DNA of 64,000 nucleotides from the NCBI GenBank assembly GCA_028583405.1, contig CM053264.1, positions 10,719,030-10,783,029 on the forward strand. Reading direction: 5' to 3'. Positions within the stretch are counted from its first letter, which is position 1. Every line of letters starts with the position of its first letter. Shown here piece by piece: positions 40,218 through 52,614 of this stretch. Under the pieces are notes generated by a model. It made no database searches. It saw nothing but the letters and a program-made list of their open reading frames with translations, and had not been told where the DNA came from. Made by a program: the position numbers and the translations under genes. The stretch is from Pogonophryne albipinna (lineage: Eukaryota > Chordata > Actinopteri > Perciformes > Artedidraconidae).

Positions 40218-40718
40218 TAGGTGTTTCAAACTCAATTTCATCTCGGGCCACATTAGCATCATGGTTGCACTCAAAGGGCCACTTTTATATATAAGACTAC
40301 TGTATATAAACATACATATATAAATATTTAATATATATAAAATAATGTATTATATTACATTATTGCCTCTGCATTGGATTATTATCGGATAGGGTAATAA
40401 CTGTAGTCTCTTCAGTGAGAATGTCACAAAATGATTTAAAAAGAAAAGCCAAATTCTGGAGAAAAAAAAGTCAAAAAAAAAAAAAAAAAAACGGAATCTT
40501 TGAAAAAAAAGTAACATTTTGAAAAAAAGTCAGATTCTGAGAAAAAAGTCAAATTTGAGATGCATTGTGGGACATGTAGTTTATGGGCAACGTGCTTCTG
40601 TAAATCGGCATGTAACCGTATAATAAACATATTATATTCTTTCCAAGCTCTTGTGGGCCACATAAAATGAAGTCACGGGCCGGATTTTGGCCCCCGGGCC
40701 TTGAGTTTGACACCCCCG
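40218..40718. mobile_element. hAT-type nonautonomous element (GTxTCAAACTC ends)
   Basis: The 501-bp element runs from TAGGTGTTTCAAACTC to GAGTTTGACACCCCCG. It is flanked by the 8-bp duplication ACTTACAG at 40210-40217 and 40719-40726. Both subterminal regions carry GGGCCACAT/ATGTGGCCCA blocks, and GCATTGTGGGACATGTAGTT lies inside; both are typical of fish hAT MITEs (from memory). Ends have decayed by several substitutions, so this copy is older than those at 12782 and 23283. It also contains an (AT)-rich patch (40287-40350) and A-rich AAAAAGTC repeats (40440-40560). Confidence 0.88.
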
Positions 40719-40726
40719 ACTTACAG

Positions 40727-43700
40727 TAAGGCTCAAGCCAGCGTGTCATCGAGAATACTTAAGATGAGGTAAAGACATTAGAGCCTGCAGTCATGCTAGC
40801 ACCAATGTGATGCAGTGATAGTGTCTTGCATGCTCACAATGACATGCGTATATGCTCTTCAGCTGGAATAATGTTTATTTTACAGGATAGGCTTACTAAT
40901 ACATTTAAAAGCTGAAGAGGTTTTGTAAGCACTTTTAGTATGGAGAAATAGAAATTTGGAACAATGGACATCATAAATGAAAAGTTACGAGATGACCAAA
41001 GTTATGAAATGTCATCCTGAGTGACATAAAGAACTGCACAACATTTTAATTGTGAATGTCAATTATTATCATGAAATTTGAGGAGTTGGTTGCAACCTGA
41101 GGATCACGAATGTTTCTACATAAATTCATGTTAATCTGATAGTTGTTTGACCATCGTTGTGAACCACCATGGTGTCTTCCACCACTAGACCCAATTTTAA
41201 AGTTTGTTCAAGATTTAGTAGCCATATTTGGAAACTAAGCTTCAACAATATCGATCCCGCCAGTATTTCTCTCCTGCAACATTGTTTCCAACTACTTTTA
41301 ACAAGTGGATATACTTTCTCTATTCCTATAGAGAGCAACGATACAGGCATTTGAAGCATATGTTCTCGTTATTAATCAGCGCCTGTGTTCTTATGAGAAA
41401 TGGTGTTTACAGAGCCAAGGGAAGCCAAAACAGAAACATTTGATGTCAACTGTACAACGGCCTGTAGTGCTGGAAAGTTGGTGTGGTCTGTGTTTGGTGC
41501 CGGCATTTCAGCCTCAACCGAAAGCATCTTGTGTTTCTCCCAAGCTGTAAAACTGTGCTCTTCTGTTTTTGTGGATGGCCCACAAAACATCAGCAGTGTT
41601 TACATTTTAAAGTAGATTAAAATCAACATTTTTTTTTCTTTACGGCTCTCATTTGTATTAGATACTTGTTTTGGCATAATGAATTAACAGGAGGGATGGA
41701 AATGCTTCAGACCGTGTCCCGCTCGACACACTTCCGAACACCGAACATCAGATCAAGGCTCGCTCAATTAAGAATCATTTTCCATGGAGCCTTATTCTAA
41801 TCCGGTGCTATTTCTCCATTACGAGCTAGACTGCTGCACATATTTAATACATGTTGTCTATAGGAGGGATGATCTTCAAAGCCTCACGGGCGACGTGTTG
41901 CAATCCCCTCTCCACTAACTTCTGCCAGTGGATCTTCTCAACACTGTTTCAGAATGACTCACACAGCTGGAGACTAAAAATAACTCATAAGTCTCCTTCC
42001 TTGGCTCACAATCTCTCGCTCTTATCTCTTTACCCCTTCTCTGCTCCTGTGTCTCTCCCCTCCCTCTCATTTGTCTCTCGCTCGCTGCATTTTCCACACA
42101 CATACCCAAAACTGGTGAATTAGAAATGTGAAAAATAACACGGGAACGGGAAGATCAAAAGAGGGAAGGATGATGTACCACAGCTGGGATAAACTCGGAA
42201 TATAGGTCACAGTGAGATGATGTTATCAAAGCTTAAATCAGACAAAGGGAAATGATATGGCTTCGTTCCGTATTCATTGTCATGCAAACCTAACCTACTT
42301 TGAATACCCGCTGTGCCATGATGCTGTTATTTTTATTATCTATTAAAAAAAAGCTGAGTCAAATGAATTCAAATGTAAATTGTTTTTGCAATTGTGCTGC
42401 AAAAAAGGCTGTTTTTACTTAACCGCCCTGCTTTCCTCTCATTCATTGGGAGCTGCAGGGAACAACCACAGGCGTGTATCGACGGTGACCAAGCAGGTAG
42501 ACCGGTAAGTGCCCGACTCAAAAGCACCTTGACAATAGCTTCTGATGGAGGACAGATTGTACTATGCTTCGGACTTAATGTCAATACACCAGTCTGAACA
42601 TCAGTCCTAATTTGTGTCTGTGTTTGCCTTTCGCTGTCTCTAAGAAAAACAGAATGTACACCAGAGACAACGGTGGCCAGAAGCTTTACGATTTGAGCTT
42701 GTCTGTCCACGTGTTCCCTTCTTGTGAAATATTGGTTAGATTTTACGGTGGGCAAATGGTCAAAGCTCAAAGTCACTGTGAACTCACGTCTGTCCTTTCC
42801 CATGAACATGATTTATCTCTGAGATGTCTTAAAGAATTTGGACAAATATCCTGTAGGATTAACTGATTTGAACTTGCTAGTGAAGGGTCAAGAAAAAGAC
42901 CAATCACACACACATTTTAACAATCTCCCACAGATGTCATATCATGAAGTGATATGGATATTAAGTGCAACTTGCCTGGTTGGCAGGTGCATCATCAGAA
43001 TACAAATATGAACATGAAAATCAGCACATGTCCTCTTTACGTAGCAGTATTGACCTGTGTTTTACTTTTACTATTTGTTATTTTAATTTAAATATACAAG
43101 AATACTTTTTTGAATACTGATACGAGTAGCTATACGTTGTGGCACGGTTCCTTTCGCACTGCGCCTCCACAGCGCTGCACTCAGCATGTTGGACCTGTAA
43201 TGCCTGCTGGTGGTTTGGGCTCTGCCATGTTTCCAATCATTTAACAACACTTCTGCTGTACAATGCTCAGAGTCTAACCAGCAGCCCTTCTTACACTTCC
43301 TACCTTATCAACCTATCAACTCCTGGCCTGGAACATTTGTTCATTAGTAAAACTAACAGCCCAGACCTAATAGACTTTCATTCATGGATCCAAGTACTTT
43401 ATTCTCAAAACATTATCAAGTGGTGCTTGGCAAGAACAGCAAGTTGGAGTTTCATCCAGTGAACCTTGTTTACTTTAATGGGTTTGATAGTATAGTGTTA
43501 ATACACTACAGCTGTTGTATAGCCCCTGATAACATGTAGCTCATGATGTCATCTGCCTTGCTTGTGTAACACAGAACATATTTGTGTAACTCTTGTTTTC
43601 ACGTCTGGAAAAGATTCACAATTCACTTTACACAACTTTGCACAACAGACAAAATGGATAGCAGTATATTTCAAGGGTTGGGCCAACGTGACTCGTACTT

Positions 43701-45345
43701 TGTGGGTGAAGTGTCCCAGGGTTGACTTCACACACAGTGAACAGTATCACTGTATTTCCTCTCAGGAAAGGATAACATTTGTTCCAGTAACACTACAAAA
43801 TGGGACTAGGATCAATAGATAATGCAATAAAGTGACTGTACTTGTAATGTTCTAACTCAAATGGATTGGATACTGGTTACTCTTTATGCGTTTCTTTCTT
43901 TTGCCTTATGCATATGCATTTAAAGTAATAGAAGGGTATCCTTAAATGAGGCTGATTCTGCTTCAGGCTCATACATATTCATGCAAATTGCCAGTATCAG
44001 TTCTGTGTGGAAAATGCTCAGAGCTGGAAGAAGTGCATCCTGAAGGACCCCAAATGGAAATGTCAGTTAGAGAAAGCAAAAGAAAAGTATGTTTGGGGAA
44101 TCAAATTGGGGCCAAAAATAGCTGAACAACAAGGTGTAGCATCCCGCAGATCAGCCATACTGTGTATAGGGACATATTTTCCTTTGAGTGACACATCTCT
44201 CTTCTCATGCAGCAGTCTGTAACTTGTTGTTGTTGCTTGATTTCTTACTATAAGCTTTTCTAGTTTTATTTTGTGTATATTGTGAAGTCGTTTTTCCTTC
44301 AGATTTAGTTGTTTCTTCCTCAGGCAGAGTTCAACTGCAGCCATGTCAAATGTTTCACTACCTATCTACTTACTTACTATATTTCAGCATCACTGAATTT
44401 CCTTTTCTTTCTGAGCTTGTGCATGGCTCCACACTTGAGAAATCTCTACCAAGGTGTGCATTAGCCTCTCCTTCACTCACAAAATACGATTAGTAGGCAG
44501 TCCTAGTCGCTGACTGCGTAATTACAGTATCTGCTGCCTTTGTAAATCAGACATTAATTTCACACAGATTGCAAGTTCACATTGCATGAAAGTCACTGCG
44601 AAATACCCACCTCACCTCTCATGTAGGCAAACCTAGTCCTGAGTGACGGTATTACAAGCTTTTTATGATTACCTTCCTAAATACGTTTCTGCTTTGTATA
44701 TCACTTAATGCCTGAAAAGTGTTTGCTTCAAAGTACAGAAATAGCAGAGCGCGAGAATGCTTGCTAACTAGGTCCCTTGTTGCTGCAACAGTTGGTGTAG
44801 CAATCAATAAAGCATGGACAGCTCTGCTCTGGGAATTATCTGCAGGGCTGGAATACATTTTTCACCAATCAGATGGCTTGGACGATAGTACCTGTTGCGT
44901 GAATTATCGAAAGGCTCAGAGACAGCCGAGTCCAGCACCATATGCTGCATTTATGTGTGTGGGAGATACATGTCAGGAATCTCAGCGCCTGAATCTCATC
45001 TCTAAACTACCTCTCAGGATACACCGTCTGTTATTCAACGAGGTACAGACTCACAGCTCCTTCCTATCCATTTTTGATTGCCGTCGTGCCCGTCAATCAT
45101 CTGATTTTAAACGCAAACCGCCACAGCCATGTTTCCTATCCTGGAGACAATTTGACTTGACAGACTCCAAGAGGTGCTCGGCTCACCGATGCTGTGGAAT
45201 CATGAGGGTATGTCAGGTAACGAATAGGAAAGGTACACTGCCTGGTTGGTCTTTTTCTTGATGATTTTGTGAAATTAAACCGTTTTTAGCTACATTAGCA
45301 ACATGGGTGTAGTGTTAGTTGGTTGGTCAGTCCAGCAGTTAGGTC
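40727..45345. other. Unannotated non-coding stretch
   Basis: No gene recognised. It has frames of up to 146 codons (minus, 42369-42809), and a 180-codon frame (plus, 44719-45261) that also lacks any domain. The frames do not overlap repeats but look like chance. Confidence 0.45.
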
Positions 45346-45349
45346 TGGA

Positions 45350-45640
45350 TATAAAAATATCCAATAATTTTTGGATAGATTGGCATACACGTTTGTACAT
45401 ACATTCATGGCCCCCAGAGGATGAATCCTTAAGACGTGATCAGTCCAGCATGATCAGGATGTCGACATTTTAGGCTTTAAATGAAATGTCTCTCAGAAAC
45501 CATGTGATTGATTGTCTTGAAAGTTGGTACAGATATGTATGGTAGATATGGTAAATATTTGATGGTGAAATATCTCAGTGAGTATTGAATACAAATCCAT
45601 GACATTTTCATCAACATTCATGAATATAAATGTATTTTGA
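45350..45640 (+). repeat. Interspersed repeat copy A (forward), with internal duplication
   Basis: The sequence around TTGTACATACATTCATGG, CCAGAGGATGAATCC and then ATGAAATGTCTCTCAGAA resembles, base for base at roughly two-thirds identity by eye, the reverse complement of 63195-63440. Each copy contains two related modules of the form ATTG-ATG-(A/T)TTTGGTACAGATAT. It is a widespread unclassified fish repeat (from memory). No terminal repeats are visible. Confidence 0.6.
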
Positions 45641-48600
45641 AACCCACTGTCTTACCATATTTTTGCTTTTTAACTCTGGCAGCCAATGAACAGCAAACAA
45701 GCCTTTTTATTACCCTGCCAAGGATGTTATGTTTTTGGCTCGGCTTGTCTGTTTGACTGTCAGCGAAATTGCAGAAATACTGCTCTCTTGAGTTTCATAA
45801 CATCTCGTGAAAGGGTAGCATCTGCAATGAAAAAACCCATTAAATCTTGAAGCGGATCTGAAAAATGAAATATCTTTCAATGCAAGACAGGTCTTTTGTG
45901 CTGCTTTCTTGACGAATCGAATATCTGAAAAATAAGCGACTAACTGGGAAAAAGTACTGAAGTCGGAAGCACCTACATTATAAACATGTTTTTTACATTC
46001 TGAGCAAAAAAATGCAACAAATCTGCGAGATCGGAAGCTGGCTCCCAAACTCGAGAAACGGGATAATCTGAAGAGAACATGAAGCCCCCATTGGCTGAAA
46101 TATGTGCTCTCTGAATGCCATGCTTTTTGTCCTTGATTATCCTGCTGGTGACACTAAATGCACCAATGTCACAAAAATATGAATGAATGCATTGTCAAAG
46201 TGTGAAGTAGCGGCCAATAAGGTGTGCAACTGTCACAGCGATAGCACGTTTTGTTTTTGTTTTACCAGACAGGAGCAGGTTGCTATTAAATGTCAGGGAT
46301 GTGTATCACTGTCGTCTGGGTAGAGGCTTGGGAAAGGAAGCAAACACATGCATACCAGACAGCATGAACAGTACACTAAAATGCTGTCTATCACCGCCCA
46401 CCTACACACACACACACACAGTGTTGCTGTGTTACCATTTCTCATTCCCTTTCTATCTTTCTCTTCTCTCTTTTTAGTTTCCGAGAGCAGGGTGCGGGGA
46501 GTCATTTGCTAATTGGTTTTGCAGTGGAAACGTATTCGCTCGCCTCTTTCTCTTCAATACCCCGGGGCTCTCTTCCTCTTAGATGATTCCCCTGTCTCTT
46601 GCTCCTGCCAACTCAGCCAAGCATTCACCGAGGCTTGTTATTCTTCTGCGCACTGTAAATCTGCTGGAGCTGCAGGGGCTTCAAAAACGCTTCCCCCAGA
46701 CCTGGAATCCGTTAAGTGTTAAGGGAGGGACTATGTTGTGTTACACTTGTCTTACACCGATAATAAATGATATGACTTTGACCAAGTTTTGCAACTAAAA
46801 GGCTCGGTATTTTGGGAAGATCGGGGTAGAGAATATCCACATGACAGAGTTTCGCAAAGGATTTTGAAGAGTTTCCTAAGCGTCACAACATTGGGAGGAT
46901 TGCAAGTTTGGTTTTCTAATTAATTAGTTCAGGAGGACTTGCAGAAGGCATGAGCAGTGGGAACAACTCTGAAATGCAATGAATCGGAGCGACAACTGGA
47001 AGTTTAAATTTGGACACGGTTCTACTTGCAGAAAAAAGGAGGAAAATACAAGAAGGGCAGACTTTCCCCAAATTAAAAAAGCAAAGTTTAAAGTAAAGCG
47101 CTATTTTAGGAGATTTGTCATCAATATAAAGTGCTAGGTTGAATGTTTTGCATGCTTAGACGTTAAAAACGCTATATACAATTCCATGTTTTTGTCTCGA
47201 GATTTGTCATTTCCAAAGCTTCTTCTTAAGTTATGACATTCTCACGACTTACACAACCTTTAAATGTAACTGTGTTAATGTGCTGTGTGCTACTGTGGAT
47301 ATGTCTGTAGCCCCAGAAAGCTGTTTCCCCCTCTACGAAACAAAACAATCCACAGATGGCCACATCTGCTCAGGGGTATTTCAGGAGTTTGTCAAAGAAA
47401 ACAAAAAACATTGTAGAAGTTGTTAAAAAAACTTTAACAACATCTGCGGTTTGCATGAGGGGATTGAGATGCATTAAGGATGAGAAAATGCCTGAAAAAT
47501 GATTGTTCTCTATTCAGATAGCCTTTAGTCAAGCCTCAAGCTGTTTCCAGTCAGAAGGCTCTCGGGTTGTTAATGAGAGGATTGTGGGTCATTTAGCAAA
47601 CAAAGTGACCAGTCAATTATTGAAACAAATCAGCTAATGAGCTTTCCAGTAAGGCTGCTAATCTATCAGTGAGCTAATTATTTGTTCATCTCATGCTTGA
47701 AGACTTTTCTGTATTTTTTACCCTCAAAATGTTCAGAATGTTCACAAGTTGCATGCATGTTTACAACCTTTGGACAGCTTTTGATAACCAGAAGGACAAG
47801 AAAATGAGCTTCCAGCTTTCTATGGCTTTTTAGGAGAATTTGCTCCGAAGTTCCTTTCAGCCCAGAGATGTCCGTACCAACTTTGATTTCAAGAGTTTCC
47901 ATGGAGATGAGTAACTGAAAACAACATATTTTTTTATTTCAGCTTTAAATCTACCAAAAACATTGCTACCGTCGGGAGGGAGAGAGCAGGAGAGAGCAGA
48001 CTCACTCACTGTCAACCTCCTCGCAAGTTCACGGATAAACTCTCAAGTTTCACCGTGTAACTGCCATTCCCTTGTTGGTCCCTGGGTGGCAGAGAAGAAG
48101 TCGTGTCCTCGGGGTTATGTGTGCATCTTAGAGGAGAGATGAAACTCCGTAAGCAATGTGTTGTCTGCTGTCAGGCTGAGCTTTATTTACACCCTAAGCT
48201 CCTTTGACTTTTGGGACTTTGCTGCTGTCTCACAACTTAGCACTTTTGTCTTATACTGAGAGGAGCTATGCAAGTGGATTTCTGCAAAGAAGATATACCC
48301 TTTTTACGATAGTTGTAGAATATGCACAGCATGAGTTACCCTTTCCCTTAGGAGGTGAAGGCTAAAACGCATCAAAGTGGAGTGCTATAGACCTTAACGA
48401 ACCTCCAATAGAGTGGTGCAGTAATGAGTCCTAAAACCCGGAAAATAATTATCATTTTACCTTTTTCTGTTCTCTCGTCTTAAAGTTAATGGTCTGTCGA
48501 ATGTTTTTGTGGTTAGACACTTTAAAGTTACTTTTGAGTCCCTTTTCCAATGTATTAACTCAACTTATTGACCTCCTTCTAACCTACCAGACGGTATATC

Positions 48601-50670
48601 ATCTTCAGATGGTTGAGCATCTCCAATGCCAGTGGCTGAGTGTCCTGCGTCCTGCTCAATGACATTTAGAGACTAAGAAATGCTGACATGGGGGGCGTTA
48701 GACATCAGACCATGCTACATCAACAAACTCCCAGACTACAATGAAAACAATGGACCATTGGTTTTGCCCTCATACAAATATTGTGAACACCTTGAAGCAG
48801 CTGGCATGATAATGCTGAACGCCTCCGCATCAATTCCGACAACAATCGTGAAGTCTGCTCACAGCCGTGTAGACTCTCTCCAGCAGCGGAGATATCACCA
48901 CTGTCAGCTGAAGACAGGATCCCATTACCTCCGTCTTCTATCTCCTCATCCCCTCCCTCCTCTTCTCAGGGGGGGTTTGAGAGGAGTTAGACAGGAACAG
49001 ATTTTCCTGCTAGCCGTCCTCTAGGCGGACCTCACACTGAGTCTCTGCTAGTGCAAAGATATCGCAACAGTGTTTACGGCCGGTGAAGTGATCGACCAAG
49101 TAGAGTTATCTTTTTCTACATTATTAATGTCTGCTTTAGTTTACTCAACCCTAGGTTTATCGTCCCAAAGATGTGGAAGACTCATGCTATTTTATCAACA
49201 ATGCTGAAGATGGAGTTTGCAAAGGAGGCAATTTAGCTTTATGTGCCAAAAGACTTACATTTAAAATGCATTTTTCAATATTTGATGACTTTCCATAAAT
49301 GTTACAAAGCACCTGATTTAACTCTGCAGACTTTTTTAAATGTAGGATCTGTAGATAAGAGGTAGGTCTTGCCCTCATATGACTGACACATCGATGTGGA
49401 TACTTAGGAATATTCTGGATACCAACTACTTCTTTGCATTTGAATCCAACGTGATCTAAGCGTAATGCTAACGTCTTCTAAACATGCATGTGTTAGCGCT
49501 CATGAGCATGACACAATTAGCACACTTACATGTTGTGTGCAGTCAGTCAGTTCAGTAAAGCATGTGAACACCTTTGATTACTTTCCACTTTGTCAAAAGG
49601 TAATTTGCGAGACAGGTGTCAATGAAATGAACATGGCATACTGCAGTCATGGGAACAGCTGTGCGTTCGATTCATTACATTATCTCACCATCTAGATTTA
49701 ATTGGCACACTATCTCAAGATTGAATTATGTTTTCCTGCCTGAGCCTGAAAGTATGGTTAAATGTTGTCAGCAAATAATTCAGGAAATGTACCCAAATGA
49801 TAGGAATGATATGTTGTTTCTGGATCAGGCTTTGGCTAACCAGCCCCTTTTCCCCTGGGGAGTATAATGGCAGTTGACATTAATAGCTAATACCAACATT
49901 CTCTTAGTAGTGAGATGAATTAAAAATGTGCCACACATGATTTATTATATCACCAACCGAGCTGATGCCTCCTCTAATCTGTTTTCCTAACGTAGCCACA
50001 CCATATTGCACTTTTATAATATATTTCGGCTAGTAGGAGCCAAATAAACGGCGTAACATTGACTTTTCCTCCGCCTTTCTTCTGCCATTATTGGTATGCA
50101 GATTCAGTGTGTTCACAGACATGAAATATGTATGATGACGGCGACTATATATACCTGTCATTTAGTTTTGGTGTTCAATTCTCCTGTGAGAGTTAGTAGT
50201 GTGGTAGCGGCCAAACAGCTTGATAATTGTGTGTTAGAGGAAAGAATAACTTTGCTGTCTCTAAGGCAGTCCCTGTGTTCGTGTTACTGGGTTAGCATTG
50301 TGGCTAAACAGATTGATTTGGGTAACCCAAGCTGTCTGTCCCTCCTAATGTGTGTCCCCAGGCCCTTACCAAGTGCTGCCTGACTCATTATTTAATAAAA
50401 AGGACTTTTTCGCCACTCTTACTGTCTCACTCTGTGTCTCTGCCATAAAACAACACGAAAGCATAGCATGTGCCAAAACACTCATTTTTCTTTGTGGAAT
50501 AAATTATAAATCAGGAGCCCCTTTAAACCATTATGTCAAGATGTTGTATGATTCTTTTGTTTTGTATTTATTTACAAACAAAAAGGATTGCTAGAAATAG
50601 TTTCATGTTAGCCTTAGGAATCCAACTGCACTTCCAAGTCCATAAGATAACAAGTCACTTTTGCTGGCTT
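45641..50670. other. Unannotated non-coding stretch
   Basis: A short CA run lies at 46403-46421. The purine-rich segment at 47972-48010 and a 114-codon frame (plus, 48680-49024) are unremarkable. Nothing shows splice-bounded coding sequence that I can support. Confidence 0.45.
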
Positions 50671-51034
50671 TGTCACGATCTGTCTTTATGGTGTTTTGTC
50701 TTGTCTAGATCTGTTTTTGGTTTTCTGTCTGCGTTGTGTCTTGTTTAAATCTGTCTGTGGTTCCCTGTCGTTAGTTTCCCTGGTGTGTCTAATTTACCGG
50801 ATTGTGTTCATCTGGTGTCCCTGTGTTTTCTCCTCCCTCCTCACCTGTGTCTTGTTTGATTAGTCTTGTGTGTATTTAAGTTCTAGTTTTTCTGCCTGTC
50901 TTTGTCGGTTCGTCTTGTGTCATGACTAGTTCGTCGGTGAGTGTTCTGTTTTGTCTTTGTTAGTATAGCCTTGAAATAAAGGAATTTTCACGTTAATCTG
51001 CATTTGGGTCCTGCCTGCTTCACACACCGTAACA
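50671..51034 (+). mobile_element. LTR of a TGTCACG-type retrotransposon (5' LTR)
   Basis: The 364-bp repeat starts TGTCACGATC and ends CACACCGTAACA. It contains a TATTTAAG promoter-like box at 50873-50880 and an AATAAA polyadenylation signal at 50975-50980, in the expected order. It is colinear with the solo LTR at 57471-57856 and shares blocks such as GTCGTTAGTTTCCCTGGTGT and CTGCATTTGGGTCCTGC. A coding start follows 18 bp after its end. Such a short leader fits fish Ty3/gypsy-like families (inference). The terminal TAACA instead of TGACA is a substitution. Confidence 0.85.
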
Positions 51035-51052
51035 TTACGAACCGACCAACAA

Positions 51053-51526
51053 ATGGACCCAGCTGATGATCCATGGGAGGTAGAATTACAGCATTTTACC
51101 TTCTATTTGGCTTGCTGCTTCGATTGGTGGAAGGGAGCGTCTAGTGTTCGGCAGAAGAGGGCCGCTCTGGTAGAGGCGCACCGGTTGGCAGCAGAGAAAC
51201 TATGTTTTGTGGAGTTCTTACCTGACTGGATTTTGGACTTCCTTGAAACATGTGATTCCCGGCCTGCTAGCCCCAGGCATGCTAGCCAGCCATGGTTCCA
51301 GCCCCATTTCTGGCCCCAGCAGCCATGGTTCCGGCCCCAGTTCTGGCCCCAGCAGCCATGGTTCCAGCCCCAGTTCTGGCCACAGCAGCCATGGTTCCAG
51401 CCCCAGTTCTGGCCACAGCAGCCATGGTTCCTGCCCCAGTTCTGGCCCCAGCAGCCATGGTTTCGACTCCAGCCCCTCGTCTCCGGCCGATGCCAGCTCC
51501 CCGTCTTCTGTTGGCTGTCCGTCTGA
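51053..51526 (+). pseudogene. Gag-like N-terminal open frame
   Basis: The ATG at 51053 begins MDPADDPWEVELQHF. This acidic and aromatic start is like Gag starts of fish LTR elements, which commonly begin MDPA. Residues 1-70 look like a compact helical segment (QKRAALVEAHRLAAEKL, then FLPDWILDFLE). Residues about 79-140 are an 11-residue repeat of the type PWFQPQFWPQQ, encoded by the 33-bp array. The frame stops at 51526, after 157 codons. The longer frames at 51207-53204 and 51292-53448 continue in the other two phases, so either a frameshift separates them from this start or the product is only 157 residues. No known catalytic domain is present, and the assignment rests on position behind an LTR. 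Confidence 0.55.
51288..51480 (+). repeat. 33-bp tandem array (about 5.5 copies)
   Basis: Units begin AGCCATGGTTCCAGCCCCAG at 51288, 51321, 51354, 51387 and 51420, with a degenerate sixth at 51453. Copies differ by one or two bases. The unit encodes 11 residues in each phase. Confidence 0.96.
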
Positions 51527-51740
51527 CGCCAGCTCCCCGTGTCCTGTCGGCATACCGGCCGACTCCAGCACCTCGTCTCCTGCTGAATCTCCATCCGACG
51601 CCAGCTCCCCGTGTCCTGTCGGCGTACTGGCCGACTCCAGCACCTCGTCTCCTGCTGAATCTCCAGCCGACGCCAGCTCCCCGAGTCCTGTCGGCGTACC
51701 GGCCGACTCCAGCACCTCGTCTTGGCGAACCAACTCTCTC
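51489..51740 (+). repeat. 72-bp tandem array (three copies plus a half unit)
   Basis: Full units start at 51525, 51597 and 51669 (GACGCCAGCTCCCCG...). A half-length version at 51489-51524 precedes them. Each unit encodes 24 residues. Confidence 0.95.
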
Positions 51741-52609
51741 AAGTCTCCTCTCGAGTTCCCTCTCAAGTATCCTCTCGAGTCACCTCTCCAGTCTCCTCGC
51801 GAGTTCCCTCTCAAGTATCCTCTCGAGTTCCCTCTCGAGTCTCCTCTCAAGTATCGTCTCGAGTCTCCTCTCGAGTCTCCTCTCGAGTCTTCTCTCGAGT
51901 CCCCTCTCAAGTCTCCTCTCAAGTTTCCTCTCAAGTCTCCTCTCAAGTTCCTTCTCGAGTCTCCTCTCCTGGGCCTTCTCAGGTCTCCTCTCGAGCTACC
52001 TCTCGAGTCACCTCTCGAGCTACCTCTCGAGTCACCTCTCGAGCTACCTCTCGAGTCACCTCTCCAGCCTGCTCTCGAGTCACCTCTCAAGCCTCCTCTC
52101 GAGTCACCTCTCAAGTCTCCTTCCGAGTCACCTCTCCAGTTCCCTCTCGAGTCTCCTCTCAAGTTTCCTCTCCAGTTCCCTCTCAAGTCTCCTCTCCAGT
52201 TCCCTCTCAAGTCTCCTCTCGAGTCCCCTCTCAAGTCTCCTCTCGAGTCTCCTCTCAAGTCTCCTCCCCTCTCGAGTCCACTCTCAAGTCCACTCTCAAG
52301 TCCTCTCTCCAGTTCCCTCTCGAGTTCCCTCTCGAGTCTCCTCTCGAGTTCCCTTTCGAGTCATCTCTCAAATCTCCTCTCGAGTTACCTCTCGAGTCCC
52401 CTCTCGAGTCCCTGTTCAAGACACTTCTCAAGTCCCCTCTCGAGTTCCCTCTCGAGTCTCTTCTCAAGTTCCTTCTCGAGTTCCCTCTCAAGTCTCCTCT
52501 CGAGTTCCCTCTCGAGTCCCCTCTCAAATCACCTCTCGAGTTCCCTCTCAAGCCCTCTCTCGAGTTCCCACTCAAGCCCTCTCTCGAGTTCCCACTCAAG
52601 TCCCTACTC
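51741..52609 (+). repeat. 12-bp tandem array, 72 units
   Basis: Units have the form (G/A/C)AGTnnCCTCTC. I count 43 units in perfect 12-bp register from 51741, one 17-bp unit at 52257-52273, and 28 more in register to 52609. About 35 contain CTCGAG across the unit junction. The mixture of GAG/AAG/CAG starts is scattered and not block-like, which argues for repeated gene-conversion-like or slippage shuffling. Confidence 0.97.
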
Positions 52610-52614
52610 AAGTA

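Noticed and set aside
42369..42809. 146-codon minus-strand frame
   Set aside because: It has no recognisable motif and is overlapped by frames on the opposite strand. The length is not exceptional for 64 kb.
47930..48160. Possible first exon and splice donor (purine-rich stretch, then an ATG followed by GTAAGC)
   Set aside because: There is no continuing frame, no recognisable peptide and no promoter signal. GTAAG words are frequent by chance.
51218..52258. 346-codon minus-strand frame over the 12-bp array
   Set aside because: It is the complement of the array, encoding GDSRGDLR-type repeats. Promoter, start context and LTR direction all favour the plus strand.
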